Shown in pieces: positions 11,908 to 24,240 of a stretch of 64,000 bases of DNA. The stretch covers positions 71,925,317 through 71,989,316 of the forward strand of contig CM035233.1 of assembly GCA_020226215.1 (NCBI GenBank), written 5' to 3'. Each line of letters begins with the position of its first letter. Position 1 is the first letter of the stretch. The stretch comes from Sindora glabra. Taxonomy: Eukaryota; Streptophyta; Magnoliopsida; Fabales; Fabaceae. The notes under the pieces were generated by a model. That model was not told the DNA's origin, did no database searches, and saw only the letters and a list, made by a program, of their open reading frames with translations. The position numbers and the translations under genes are program-made.

Positions 11908-12745
11908 TGCTCAGATAGTGTGGTATCTTGCTCATACAATTCGACTTTACAATTAAGCCCTTCCGTTTCACGAAAAATATTTTTAATAAAATATATTTAT
12001 AAAATGTCAAGAGAGTAAAAAATATTTTATTTATTTAATATTAAATATAAAAAAATTAAAAAAATAAAGTCCTTTTTTATAAAGAAGAATTTTCTTTCAT
12101 TCATTATTATGATTCTAACTTTCATTTTTTTAATTATAATTACAAGCACTATATCATTCATTCATGAATATACATATAAATGATATTTTCTTATAAAAAT
12201 ATTTTTTAATAAAAAGAACAAAGCATAAATATGAATCAAAATCCAAACCTTAACATTTGCTAAGATAGTGTGGTAGCTTCCTTAAACAATTTGACTTTAC
12301 AATTAAGGTTTCATTTATTTCAACGGAAAATATTTTTCATGAAATGTATTTATAAAATGTTAAAATGATAGAAAGTGTCTTATTTGGTTAATATTAAATA
12401 TAAAGAATTTAAAAAAATAAAATATTTTTTTTCAAAAAGAAATTCACTTTCTTTCATTATACTATAGCTTTAAGTATAATTTTCTTTTTTTTTTAAATTG
12501 AAAAGTAATTAAATCACTAAATGCATAAAAATTAAACTTTAGATATAACGAAAAGTACAAAACCTTTAAAAGATAGAATATCACTTTAGTCAAAAGCTTT
12601 TTGATTAGGTATAATTTTTTTAATCATAAATAATTACAAGTAACATATCACTTTCTTATTAATATATATATAAATAATATTTTTTATAATAAATATTTTA
12701 TAATGAAACAAATGGGTCCTAAATATGAATCAAAATCCAAACCTT
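11908..12745. repeat. Two-copy tandem duplication, about 350-480 bases each
   Basis: Copy 1 starts near 11912 with AGATAGTGTGGTATCTTGCT and copy 2 near 12262 with AGATAGTGTGGTAGCTTCCT. Both continue with GACTTTACAATTAAG, TTTATAAAATGT and TTAATATTAAATATAAA, and both end in AATATGAATCAAAATCCAAACCTTA (about 12230 and 12724). A third, more diverged relative without the gene-like start lies near 55615-55860. Probably a transposable element inserted in tandem. Confidence 0.6.
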
Positions 12746-13636
12746 ATTCTGTAACCAATCTCCCATGCTAGTGTTGATTATGCTATTATTATGTGAGAGA
12801 CTGTATGAGTAAGAAAGTAAGAATGCTAGGCGAAGAATGCATAGAAAAAAAAATTTCTCTTGATAACAAAAACACATTTTCCACTAGCAAGCTTGTTTTG
12901 AACATTCTGATTGAAATGACTACTTTATGGTGGCATATGAATGCACCTGAGAGTGAATTAATGACAGTTCTGAGAATCCATGACTGGAGAAATTATGAAC
13001 ACTGCTAATGAACTCTAGGTGTAAAACAAAAGTAAAGAGTATGGCAGACTGGTAGACTGGCACTGCTTTCTTTTCATTCAAAGCATCATTTAATTCGCTT
13101 TCTTTCTTGCATATTCCTAGTTGAAATCTCACTTAATTACCAAATTGACTGTAAGGAAAAAACTGTAACATACGTGGCACTTCGTTTTTCAGCATTGCTA
13201 TCGAGATGGATACTGCTTGGTTTTTTTTTTCCCTCTTATTATGGGAGCGGCATATTCTTTCGCAACTAAAAGGGAATACTTGGCCTGCACTAAGATTGAT
13301 GATGAATTAAACTTCAGTCTAGAGACAAAGCCTTGCATCTGCTTAGTGGGAAAGCAACTGAGTTCCACTCCAGATGATCAAAAGGAGCAGATTTGATATC
13401 CAGGAAAAATGGAGAATTAAACTAAGGAGCTATCCTTCAAGTCATAGAAAAAAAAGCTTCAGACTTTCATTTTAAAACCGGCAAATGCTAGACAAGTTTA
13501 ACAATTTTGGAGAAGAATCTAAAACACAACTCCTCAACAATCATTACATTAAGTTCAAGATCATATGCTAAAGTCCTTACTGGCCCCTTCTAGTTACATG
13601 CATTTGCGTAATTTACAGATTCTAGCTAGAACAGGG
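12746..13636. other. Intergenic and 3' flank of polygalacturonase
   Basis: Overlapping short frames near 12793-13132 on both strands have no recognisable product. The last 150 bases or so before 13637 probably belong to the 3' untranslated region of the polygalacturonase. Confidence 0.35.
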
Positions 13637-15846
13637 TCAGCAATGATTTATGTCAATGTCTAATACGGACTGGGGAGTGCCCTCTAGTAAGCAAGAAACT
13701 GGTGGAATAGTGACTGTTTGTAAATCTCCATAAGCATTCCAACAGTAGGGATCCAACACTATATCTCCTTGGGCAGGAAGAAGCTCAATATCTGAGAGTG
13801 TTAAGTTGGTGCATGGGGTTGAGTCACTGCAAGCATATTGCATAGGGGGGCTTCTCACATCATAGGTTCCTTTTATATTGGTGTAGACTATATCTGATAC
13901 AGAAACTGCCGAGGTTTTGTTGGTGCAACCCTTGGTGAGGCAGTAGAATTGGTCAATTATGATGGGATTTCTTACACTATCCATGTGAATGTTACTGAAT
14001 GTTACTCCTGCTACGGCTCCTGATCCACCTTGCCATGTTTTGATCCTAACCCCGTTGTCTGACACTTTTATCAGTGAGTCTCTCACCGTAATGTTCTTAA
14101 CACAGGCTCTAGAGTTGTGAATGCCCAGACTACCAATGCTGCATGAGTTACAAGACAAAATGATGAAAGCTCATAAGCACAGAAAATTAAGAGAGCATAT
14201 TTCAACTTAAACTTCTTTTCATAGTCCAAAAAAAAATTGCATCTCACTTGAGTTAGTAAGTTTTCTTGCTCCGGAGGAAGAGAAATTTACAAATATATTA
14301 GGACCTAGAACAGAGTGGGCCTCACAATGTGCAAGACTCGGTCTTATGCTTTTGTTTATCTCTCTCTCTTTTTTTTTTTTTTCTAACGTAAGGTATTGTC
14401 TCGATATTCCAATAATCAAGTTACCTGATGCCATGACTGGGTCCACATGTGATGTTTTTAATATCTACATCATAGCAGCCTGATCCAATAGACACACAAT
14501 CATCACCTGCAATAAAATTCAGCAAATAAATTAAATTATTAATGTGTTTTGGATGCAACAGATGAAGAATTAAAACTAGCTAGAGGACTTATCAAGTCCA
14601 TGACTAACCATTAGAAATTACAGAATTGTATATCTTTACGTCGTTGGTGTTTTCAATGTGAATTCCATCAGTGTTGGGACTTGAAGCTGGAGCTGATATA
14701 TAGATTGATTCTACATGAACTGTTTTGCAGTCATCAAATCGGAAATGGAACTGAGGGCTGTTGTTGATTTTAAGTCCTTGCACAGTCAAGTTAGAACTCA
14801 TGAAGAACCTCAAAGCCTGCAACAATTTGTTCCAAGATTAACGTTGTTACGTAAAAATAAGATGTACATTGTGAAAAAATGGTTTTGACAACTTACAATT
14901 GGACTGTCACAAGGTCCAGGCAGCGTTGTCCCATTAGGACCCTGTGCCATTCATAGTAGCTCTAGAGATCAGCGGATGTTTGAAACACCTAAACTTTTCT
15001 ACTTTACATAATAATAATAATAATAATGATGATGATGATGATAATAATAATAATAATTAATGTTAGAAACACTTATTTTATATTACATATTTTCATGCAA
15101 CTGTACACATATCATAATTTGATTTACTATGACTTAACAACTTCAGATTTTGCCGAGTACACTAACTAACAATTTGTACATAATGTTAATAGCAATTATC
15201 ATTTTCTGGTTATATGATCATCAGTACCTTGTGAGGTTTACAGGGAAGGTCCCACCATTTTTCTCCTCTCCCATCTATTAAGCCACCTCCTTCAAGTGAC
15301 ATCCCATTGATTCTGTAGAAAACCAGCCATTGGTGTTTGCTGTTATTCTTTGGCCAAGATTCTGGTCCATCAGGTGGCATAAGGGTGCCATCAACCTTCT
15401 CAATGCGTACAAAACAAAGTCCGTTAGTGCCCATTATCCTTAAAATGCACAAAAAAAAACACCCAAAAATGTTTCAGAACAGGTACCTTTAGCACCAAAC
15501 CACCTTGACAAGGACCGGTGAAGATGGTAGATTGAATGATGAAGGAGAAACCACGAGGAACGACAATAACATTATTTGCCGAATCACTTTGGCAGGCAGC
15601 ATCCCACGCCATTTTGAATGCTTCTGTATCATCTGCTGAGCCATCCCCAACAGCCCCAAATGTTCTTACATCAAAAACACCAGTTGCAGGCAAAGGTGGT
15701 GGAGGAGGAAGTGAAATACCAGATGATTTACGAGGATGCGTGTGTCTGTGTTTTCTGTTTGAATGATGTCTAGCTTGAGTGCAAAGAAACAGAGTAACAA
15801 GTAACACACAAAATGCTAACAATGAAACAAGGGAAGTATGCTTCAT
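13637..15846 (-). CDS. Secreted polygalacturonase (glycoside hydrolase family 28)
   Basis: Hydrolyses alpha-1,4-galacturonan in cell-wall pectin. Six exons, high to low: 15846-15487, 15395-15228, 14941-14897, 14816-14609, 14506-14425, 14138-13637, joined at GT-AG boundaries without frame change to 454 aa. Residues 1-25 form a signal peptide ([10 protein letters not shown] start, hydrophobic core, ending CTQA). A basic, His-rich and proline-rich linker (about 26-55, with PPPPPLP) precedes the parallel beta-helix domain. GH28 motifs are all present: SPNTDG (N239, D241), GDDC (D262, D263), SHG (H285) and RIK (319-321). The middle motif reads SHG rather than GHG, a variant I recall from plant members. 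Of the possible starts, the ATG at 15844-15846 gives the best signal peptide; one 11 codons upstream is in frame but would spoil it. The N-terminal layout resembles the Arabidopsis PGX3 (At1g48100) type from memory. Extracellular, cell expansion or separation role inferred. Confidence 0.92.
15008..15058. repeat. (AAT)n/(GAT)n microsatellite in polygalacturonase intron 2
   Basis: Compound trinucleotide run TAATAATAATAA then TGATGATGATGATG then TAATAATAATAA inside the intron between exons 2 and 3. Confidence 0.85.
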
Positions 15847-15984
15847 TTTGAGGATATTCCAAGAGAAGAGAGAAAACAAAAAGAGAGAAGAATTAAAGCA
15901 CTGTCAACAACTTGTAGGATGAGAGAACCATATTAAGGATTAAAGCAGCGTGAGTGGTAGAAGTAGAAAGAAAGCAGAAAGGTT

Positions 15985-16024
15985 GGATCTCGGAATGCAT
16001 GCAGAATCAGTTACTATATATAAC
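15985..16024 (-). promoter_or_regulatory. Candidate TATA region of the polygalacturonase gene
   Basis: Read on the minus strand, GTTATATATAGTAAC lies at 16011-16024, about 170 bases upstream of the start codon, with ATGCATGCA just downstream of it. Position and sequence fit a TATA box; no transcript evidence. Confidence 0.4.
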
Positions 16025-17510
16025 AGAACAAGTGATAGTGGGTAGGTCTGCTAAAGTATAACTTTCATAAGCACGTTCCATTTGTTTAATGGGTTTGAGA
16101 GAGAGAAGGCGACAAATAAGTTGTGTGCATTGGGAACTTTTCTTTGAGAATGTGGTCTCTGCATTATATGACTCCTTCTGAAAAGAGCAAAACGGAATAA
16201 CGAGATAACAGAGGAGTGGGCAGTCCCAGGAGCCCCATGTTCTTCCCATAACTGTCATTTTGTTTTTTTGGCTCCAGATTTGTTGTTCAAACATACGTGC
16301 TGATATATTAACAACTTTTTTTTCGAAAGAATATAATGAACACTTTGAAACATTTGAACTTCCGACGGAGATTTCAGAATTAGTTTACCAGCCGCATGAT
16401 CAGCATACATACTAAGAGAGCAGTTTCAACAGTTATATATCCATGTTTTTGTCTTGTGTATATCCGAAGTATCATGTTCGGTCTCCCGTTATGATGGCCA
16501 GACCGGTTTTTAATTTTAGTGGCAAATCAATGAGTCACAAATAATTGAAAATAAATAATTATTAGACGTTCAAGGTGTTGACACATTAATTGAGCTGTTT
16601 TCAACACTGAAAGTAACGAGCTCTGAGGAATTTATAAGCGGTTTCTCATTAGCATTTTTATCTTTTACTTTATTGATTGTGTGAAATATGTAATAAGAAC
16701 TTCGTTCAGTACATTTTGAGATCAAATCGAAACTATTTATCTAAATCCTTAAGAAGCTGATCCAAGCGTTGCTAAGTACAACAATATTCTTCTTTATTTT
16801 ATTTTATTTATCTTTTATCCACACCCTCTCACATTCAAATGAGGTGAGACTTAAAATTCTGATCATCATGAGTTGATCCAACATTTAGTTGATAAAGTTA
16901 ATAATAATATGATCCAAATTTACTTTTGATATGAATAGCATAGAGCAACTAAAACAAAAATGGATGCAAATTAAAAAATTGTTATGAAAATATTGAACAC
17001 TTAGGAATGATAAAAGAAAAGAGATAAAGGAGAAATATCAAGAAGAGAAAGAAATACAAGGGGGAGGAGAATATCTCATTCAACTATATATAAAATGATT
17101 TGTACAACCCATATTTATAGGACAAACATTGCAATCTCATAACGATAATTCATAAATAGAATTGATCACAATCGAGGGTATAATTGATCATAATTGGAAC
17201 TTAATAATATGATCATAATTAGGGATATAATTGATCATAATTAAATCCCTATAATTGATCATAATTGAAAATATAACATTTGACCTATGAACATCCATAT
17301 TTAATAATTGTTCATAACAAAAATATATTTGATTCTTAATTATCCTATGCAATTGCTATCAATTAAAAAATAAATTTTTATTTTTTATTAAAAATTTTAA
17401 AATTACACTTTTACTAGCAAATTCAAACATATCCATTTTGGATATTTAAATCTTGTTGAATTGTTAACAAATTTAAAATAATAAATCCTTAATGTATCCG
17501 GATCTAATTT
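16025..17510. other. Intergenic, no gene recognised
   Basis: The minus-strand open frame at 16007-16294 overlaps the polygalacturonase promoter and has no recognisable domain. 17150-17275 contains repeated TAATTGATCATAATT strings. Otherwise AT-rich with no gene. Confidence 0.35.
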
Positions 17511-17512
17511 GA

Positions 17513-18245
17513 TCTTTAATAATAGTGTAAGGATAAAACCGTTAAAATAGATTCGAATTTGCAAATTCGTAAAAATATGCAAATAAGACCCATATAATAT
17601 GAGTCCATTTAAGTATGTACCTAAAGCAATCCAATCTACTAAGTCAATAATTTGCACAAATCGAACCAAATGTTCAATGGACAGGTTTGATTTTTTTTCT
17701 CAATTTTACTTTTAAACTAAATTAATATACTATACAAATTTTCATTCAATCAATTTAATACTCACTCCTACATTTAATTCTCTATCTTTCAACTTAACCT
17801 AATTTAAATAAATTATTTTTGAGTTAATAATTTTATTTTTAAATTAATAATTTTAAAGTTAACAAATTTTTATTATAATTTATTTAATATTAACAATAGT
17901 GTAAGGGTAAAGCTATTAAAATAGATTCAAATTTGCAAGTTCGTAAAAATATGTAGAATAGGACCCATATAATATGAGTCCATTTAAATATGTATCTAAA
18001 GCAATCCAATCTATTGAGTCAATGATTTGCACAAATCGAACCAAATGTTCAGTGGACAGGTTTAATTTTTTTTTTCATTTTTACTTTCAAACTAAATTAA
18101 CATACTATACAAATTTTCATTTAACCAATTTAATACTCACTCCCAAACTTAATTTTTTATCTTTCAACTTAACCTAATTTAAATAAATTATTTATGAGTT
18201 AATAATTTTAAAGTTAATAAATTTTTATTATAATTTATTTAATCT
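17513..18245. repeat. Tandem duplication, two units of about 370 bases
   Basis: Unit 1 begins near 17520 (ATAGTGTAAGGATAAAACCG) and unit 2 near 17894 (ATAGTGTAAGGGTAAAGCTA). The following 340 bases align nearly end to end, including ACCCATATAATATGAGTCCA and CAATGGACAGGTTT / CAGTGGACAGGTTT. Divergence looks to be around 5-10%, so the duplication is moderately recent. No product is recognised. Confidence 0.8.
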
Positions 18246-18699
18246 TAAATTATTAGTATGAATTAAAAATACATTAAATGTATGATGTTTGAATTCATAA
18301 TTTTTATTTTGAATTTAAGATTATTTTTTAAGAAAAAAAGAAAAAGTCTATGAACCTAATCCACAACCCACAGATGTTACAACTTGGATTCCTATTTAAA
18401 GAGTCCACAATTTTTAATGAATTGAACTTGGAATGATATGCTTATAGTTGATTTGCGGATGAATTATACAAGTTCGTTTAACAGTTATATGTGTGGATGA
18501 GGTGGTGGGAATAAAGAAATGGGCAATATCTATTGATTTACTCTTTTTTAAAAAACAAGGTAAATAAAGTCACTCTTTTATGTTTTTGAGGAGTCATTTG
18601 ATTTATAACGATAATATGGGAAGCCTTATTTCTTGAGAAATATAAAAGAAAGTTGTTTAATTAGTTATTATATAATAAATTGGAGGAAATAAGACTTCC

Positions 18700-18862
18700 A
18701 ATAAAATTCTACTTTTCCTAAGTAAGTTTTACTTCTTGTATTTTTTATAATTATAAAGATAAAATTATCTCTACTAAATTTAATATTCTACTTTTCCCAA
18801 GTAAGTTCTACTTCTTGTATTTTTATAATTATAAAGATAAAATTATCTCTACTAAATTTAAT
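18700..18862. repeat. Tandem duplication, two units of about 79 bases
   Basis: Units at 18706-18784 and 18785-18861 both read ATTCTACTTTTCC...AAGTAAGTT...TACTTCTTGTATTTT...ATAAAGATAAAATTATCTC with only a few differences. Confidence 0.8.
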
Positions 18863-19307
18863 TAATGATAACTTTACTTTTTATTTGATTAATGATACCT
18901 AAATTTAATTAATGACAACTAAATTTTCTCTATTATCATATTGTTTTTGCTATTATCTTTAAACTATTGTTACATCATATACTTTTTTTTCAAATTTTTT
19001 TCCAATTGAATTTAGCTCTCGGAATTCTAGTATTGTTTAAGAACTCAATCAATAGTTTGGTACTAATCTTATCTTTACATATACAATTTAATTATGTCAT
19101 TTTTTTTAATAAAAATTGTTTTCATTAAATTTATATCTAATATTTCAATAGGAATCAATCATCTTTAATAGAATAATTGAAATTTTTTTTATAAAAGTAT
19201 GACTGATATCAAACTATGTAACAAGCCTAATATTATATGTGAATAAATGAAAAGATTACATAGATGAGTAATATATATATTTTCAAAGTAATATAGCTCT
19301 CCGGGAT

Positions 19308-19632
19308 AAAAATATATAAAATTATGAGTTAGAAAAAATTATGATGCAAAAGATACTGCATATGTGATTTAAAATAAAAGTAATTAAAAATAATTAAAAT
19401 TTATTTATATGTATTAATAATATTGAAGGTATAATACTCATTTTATTAATACTTTTTAAAAATTTTAAAATATATAAAATTATGAGTTAATAAAAATTAT
19501 GATGTAAAAGATACTATAGATATGATTTAAAATAAAAATAATAAAAAATATTTAAAATTTATTAATATATTTTAATAATATTTAAGGTATAATACTCATT
19601 TTATTAATATTTTTTGAAAATTTTAAAATTAA
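19308..19632. repeat. Tandem duplication, two units of about 160 bases
   Basis: Both units start with ATATATAAAATTATGAGTTA (about 19310 and 19470) and end with GTATAATACTCATTTTATTAAT plus an AAATTTTAAAA tail. Confidence 0.75.
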
Positions 19633-19639
19633 ATTAAAT

Positions 19640-20135
19640 ATAAAAATTTACTTCCTAAAAAAATCAATTTATCAATGTTAATCAAATAATTTTGAATATT
19701 TTTTGAAAAGTTTACATAAAAATTCCGTTTTAAAAAAATTTAACTTTTCATAAAAAGTTACTTATTAGTGGGAGTTAATAGATTTTTTGACGCTCTGTTC
19801 ACCTGTTAAAATACGGTCAGAGATTTGGGCCTGTTCTGAGCGGGGCCCACTTGATAAGTCATCCCCACAGTCTTAGCCCATGGGCTTCCGGATTATTGTG
19901 GTAAAGAAGGAAGGTCCAATCAAGATTCTTACGGATGCCCCATTAACTATGTTTTGTTTGCTCAATATTCAACCTCATTGATAAGAAGAGAGACAAAATG
20001 TTGGCATCTTGGAGCATGAAAGGTTGGAGAGTTTCAAAAATATATGTGCAATCGGACAAATGACATAGGTAGATTGAAGTTTGTCATGCTTTTGTATCTG
20101 GATTTATGATGTGATGGATAAATTCTATGGTGCAT
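19640..20135. other. Intergenic with a GC-richer patch
   Basis: 19785-19960 is distinctly less AT-rich than its surroundings (GGGCCTGTTCTGAGCGGGGC). No open frame or known element is recognised. Confidence 0.3.
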
Positions 20136-20290
20136 TAATGATTTTAAAATTTGAAATAATATGATATTTTAAAAATTATTAAATTAAAATTTTTTATCAT
20201 ATTTGTTAAAAATAATAATTATGATTAAATAATTTTAATTTAATTATTTAAAATTTATCTCATCATTTCAAATTTTAAAATTCTAAATGT
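20135..20290. repeat. Short MITE-like inverted repeat, about 150 bases
   Basis: ATTTTAAAATTTGAAATAAT near 20141 is matched in inverted orientation by CATTTCAAATTTTAAAATTC near 20263, with an AT-rich centre. Confidence 0.5.
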
Positions 20291-21885
20291 TGCATACTTA
20301 ATATTTGATATGATATGATATGATAGGAATACATGGTGCATGATAAACCACTTATAGTTACAAATTTTAGGAAACTCCAAAATACGGCAGTCACTTTCCT
20401 GAGGAATGGGTTTGCCACCTGCAACTTCGGCCTTCAAATATTTCACGTTTGGTCACAATTTCTTGCTTGCTTCTCCAGCACACTATTTGGTCTGCCCATT
20501 ATTCATTCAATTCCAAAAGCACTGATCACATTTCAACTCACCTACGTATGAAACAACTATTGGGCATGACCTGATTAGGTCGTCCAGAGAAATTCAGGAA
20601 AGGGAAGAATGGCTTCCCACCTCAATGTCCTATCCTCTTGCCACCTGTCCAGTCCGATATTGGTACACTTTGACATCCTTTTTCCCTAAATGCGAAGCAT
20701 CTTCAGTTAACCTTTTTCTCTGATAATACAGGAAAAGAAAAATAAAAGGAACATTGTACTATTCCTTTTCTTGATTGAAGAACTTTAAATTATTGCCAAT
20801 AATATCTTCAAAAAAGAATTATACAAATTATTTTACCTGGTCCATGGTATTTCATGATTTTTTTCTCTTGGTAAAGAGTGAGCATTGGTGACTAAAGTTG
20901 TTGCATAATTGACTGAAATCTTAAACAGCTAGCTAGCTTGCTTGTTTATCCTAGAACAAAACATCTGTTTTGGATTGTTATTGTTTTATTTTTCTCAAAC
21001 ACACGTCAATGTGAATTGCTAGTTTTATTCTTTTCGAATGCTGAATGTCAAATTTTTTTTTATCGAATTCACATATTTAAGGTCAATTACTCTCTTTTTC
21101 CATTTTTTTTTAATTCAAACATATCATAATGAACACAAGTAAGTGTTGCAATGTAAGAAATGTAAATAGGATGTGGGGAGGAGACAGAACATTTTATTTA
21201 GAACATTTCGTTTCCGTCTGCATAAATTGTAAGATATATACCAATTATTTTAAAATCCACAAATAATTTTATTGATGGATCAATGATGAGAATAGAACAC
21301 ATTTTTGAAAAATGTACGCATATACACACCGTTTAAATTATTACGAAGTCCGCGTGACGTCCAAAGAAGGGGAAAAGAAAAAAAAACAATTAAAATAATT
21401 GAGAGAGAAATAAACAACGTGATATGTCAAAAGATCATCTAAAGTACCTTATCCATATAATTGCAATATATCAATTCCTCAATTCCAATGCACAAAACAT
21501 ATGGGCAGAGCGGTTTTGAACTTAAAAGCAAAAACCTGAATTCAGTGGGTTAAGCAGTCAAAGTTAAGCATGTAAGCATTATTGGTTGAATAAGTGGGTT
21601 AGCTAGTTGGACCACCAAAACACACTTTTTCAACTTCTCTACATTTATTAAAATCCTCATTAACTGTGTGCTCCCTTAAATGGATTTATCATTTATCTGA
21701 CTCATAATTATTTACTAATTAATCACCTTGTATTTCATGTAACAAATGAATAATAATTAATAAGGCCAAAAAAATAATAATAATAATTAATGGGGCCAAT
21801 CTAATATAATAGGGTGCAAACAAATAAGGACGTGACTGGACCGCGTCCCAATGCATGCCCTCCCATGGTGCTTTGTGTCCTTCGC
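20290..21885. other. Intergenic, no gene recognised
   Basis: Overlapping frames on both strands at 20255-20551 and a plus frame at 20938-21129 show no recognisable domain. 20380-20660 is less AT-rich than its surroundings but cannot be assigned. Confidence 0.3.

Positions 21886-21888
<3 letters not shown>

Positions 21889-21940
<52 letters not shown>
21889..21940. repeat. (AT)n microsatellite
   Basis: An uninterrupted AT dinucleotide run of about 25 units. The Tyr-Ile repeat in the open frame crossing it is an artefact of this run. Confidence 0.95.
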
Positions 21941-21944
<4 letters not shown>

Positions 21945-22067
21945 AAAATAGCTGTTTCAATTCAACACGTATTACCTACTTTGCACTTCAATTTTTTCCT
22001 TTTTTGACTGCTCATTGTTTTCCTTTACTTTGGCCCATTTATGTCCTACAACAGTGTACATATATCC

Positions 22068-22285
22068 AAAGAGTTTAAATTTAATATATTATTAATATAA
22101 AATGTATTATAGCATCAGTAAATATAAAAATAATATATTATTATAAATATAATAATTAAAAAATTTTATTAATAGAAATAAAATTATAATATTTTTTAAG
22201 AATATAATAATAATAAATAATAATATAAAATTAATTTATATAAAAAATGTATTAAATTTAAATCCATACCCAAAAGTTTGAATAC
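22068..22285. repeat. MITE-like element with terminal inverted repeats
   Basis: GAGTTTAAATTTAATATATT at about 22071 is mirrored by ATGTATTAAATTTAAATCCA at about 22247. The centre is almost pure A+T. A partial relative lies at 22873-22950 (AAGTTTAAATTTGATATATT). Confidence 0.5.
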
Positions 22286-22289
22286 ATTG

Positions 22290-23215
22290 AACTAGTATGT
22301 ATTTATATATAGAATGTAAAAAAAATCGTAACTTTGATATTTCTTCTTGAAATGTTAGTGTTTGAGTTGAGCTAATCTTTCAAATATTATTAACACCCTG
22401 ATGCACAGACTGTTCAATGAAAAAGAAACCAAACACTAATAAATAGTTTGCCTCTCTACTTGGAATCAACCCCACAAAACACTTCATCATTGGCGATTCT
22501 CAACGGAGTAGCAGACAATAACCACACTTGTAAGTGGGGAAAAAAAATCCTATCATAATTTAATTAACTGGAAACAGCTTGTGGTTACCAAGTAACCAAC
22601 CTCTTGTGTCCTTAAAAGGGAGAAACACATCTCTGCGATCAGTGCAATTAAAGAATTATTTCTATTAAATCAATAATAAAAAAATACATATATTATTAAA
22701 TAGATTAGAGATGATATATTAATGTATAAAGTAATGTTACGAAGAACTCTAAGTACCAAAATAAATAAATTAAAATTCAAAATATAAATCTCAATATATT
22801 AAATTTATCCAACAGTAGAAATACGCAACCTATTAAGAAGTCAAAATTTCCATAACATTACCCTAATGTATAATTAAAAAAGTTTAAATTTGATATATTA
22901 TCAATGTATCATTGAATTATAAGTAAATATGTTATTAAAAAATAATAATAATAAAGGTGTTTTAAAAATTGTTTATTGATATAATATATAAATGAATAAT
23001 AGTGTAGAGTTAATTTACTCTGATGTCAGATTTAATAAATGAAATTTAATTGTTAATTTTATTAATTTTATAACCTACACATATTAAAATTTTATTTTTA
23101 ACTTTTAAAATATTAAATATTACAAAATTTGATGTTTAATTTATATTTATAAATTGAAATAAAGGGGCTCACCACATATAAGATGTTGTTCAAGTGGAAG
23201 TGGCATTTTTTAATG
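22290..23215. other. AT-rich intergenic with element fragments
   Basis: Contains a fragment related to 22068-22285 (22873-22950), one related to the 10250 inverted arms (22755-22830), and a copy of the AT-rich element also found upstream of the PP2C gene (23030-23160). No gene. Confidence 0.4.
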
Positions 23216-23217
23216 AG

Positions 23218-23640
23218 AAATAATTTAAGCCTAACATGGCATTTGGTTGGAAAATTTTTCCTATATTTTCAAAAATGTTTTAAAAAATATAAGTATCTTT
23301 ATATTTAACTTAAATTTTAGAAAAATATTTTTAGGAATATCCTTCAAAACATTCTTATTGAAAGGTAAGAATCTTATATTATCATAATATAAAAATATTT
23401 TAATAATATAAATAGTTTATTTTCCATATCCTTCTATTAAAATCCTACCACTATTAATATTTCATTTCATTATCAACTATCATGGTTAACCATTGTTGGA
23501 TACCATCAATCACTATTGATCAATATCAATTACCTTCCATCATTAACCACCACTTACTATTGGTGACCATCTCTATCATAACCGATCATTGGTGGACACT
23601 GTTGGTGTCATTATCTTCTCAAGTCATGATTTAAAGTGGG
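23218..23640. repeat. Dispersed repeat with CATCAC/ATCATT-rich tail (copy 1)
   Basis: Begins TGGCATTTGGTTGGAAAAT with AAAATATTTT strings and passes into ACCATCAATCACTATTG-type sequence. The same succession is found at 35029-35560, and the tail alone at 26236-26490. Probably one repeat family with a degenerate ACCATC simple-repeat tail. Confidence 0.5.
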
Positions 23641-23689
23641 ACCTAATCAATCAACTTCCACCAACCTAACCTATTTACCTTTTTATTTT

Positions 23690-24240
23690 ATAGGTGTGCA
23701 TGCATTAAAGTAGTAAAATAGGCCCTAAGCTTATGGACTTAAGGCGACCATGGACTCTTTATTTGAAGCTCATTTTTATGTAGGCTTATATTGACAACTG
23801 CTATTAGTAAGCTTATGTTATTATGGGTTCAATCATTTTTTTTAATCCTTCAAGTATTTTAAAACTTTTAATCTAACTTAATCCAATATTTAATATATTA
23901 ATATAATTTTTTTACTCCTTCTTGACTAACTTATTTTATAGATAAAAAATAATTAGCCAATTACAATCTATGAAAAAAATTTTAATTCAATATAATTCGA
24001 TGTCCTTGAAGGCTTTGCACCTTCATCCATATTGAGGGTTTGATCCCTATTTTTATATATGTGTGTCTAATAGTTTAATTATTTCTACTATTAAAAAAAA
24101 TAATGTGAGCTACCTCTAAACCCTTGCGGACTTGAACATTTTTGCCTATTTAAATTGTGGACTTATGTAAATAGGCCCACATAGGCCTAACCTATTTAGT
24201 CTGCCCCACCCCATTTTACATATCTACATGCATTGAAGGT
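23690..24240. repeat. Possible non-autonomous element
   Basis: TGCATGCATTAAAGTAGTAAAATAGG at the left and CCATTTTACATATCTACATGCATTG at the right look like degenerate inverted ends; AAATAGGCCC occurs near both. No coding capacity. Confidence 0.3.

Noticed and set aside
21851..22078. Plus-strand frame with a long Tyr-Ile repeat
   Set aside because: The repeat is the translation of an (AT)n microsatellite; nothing else in it looks coding.
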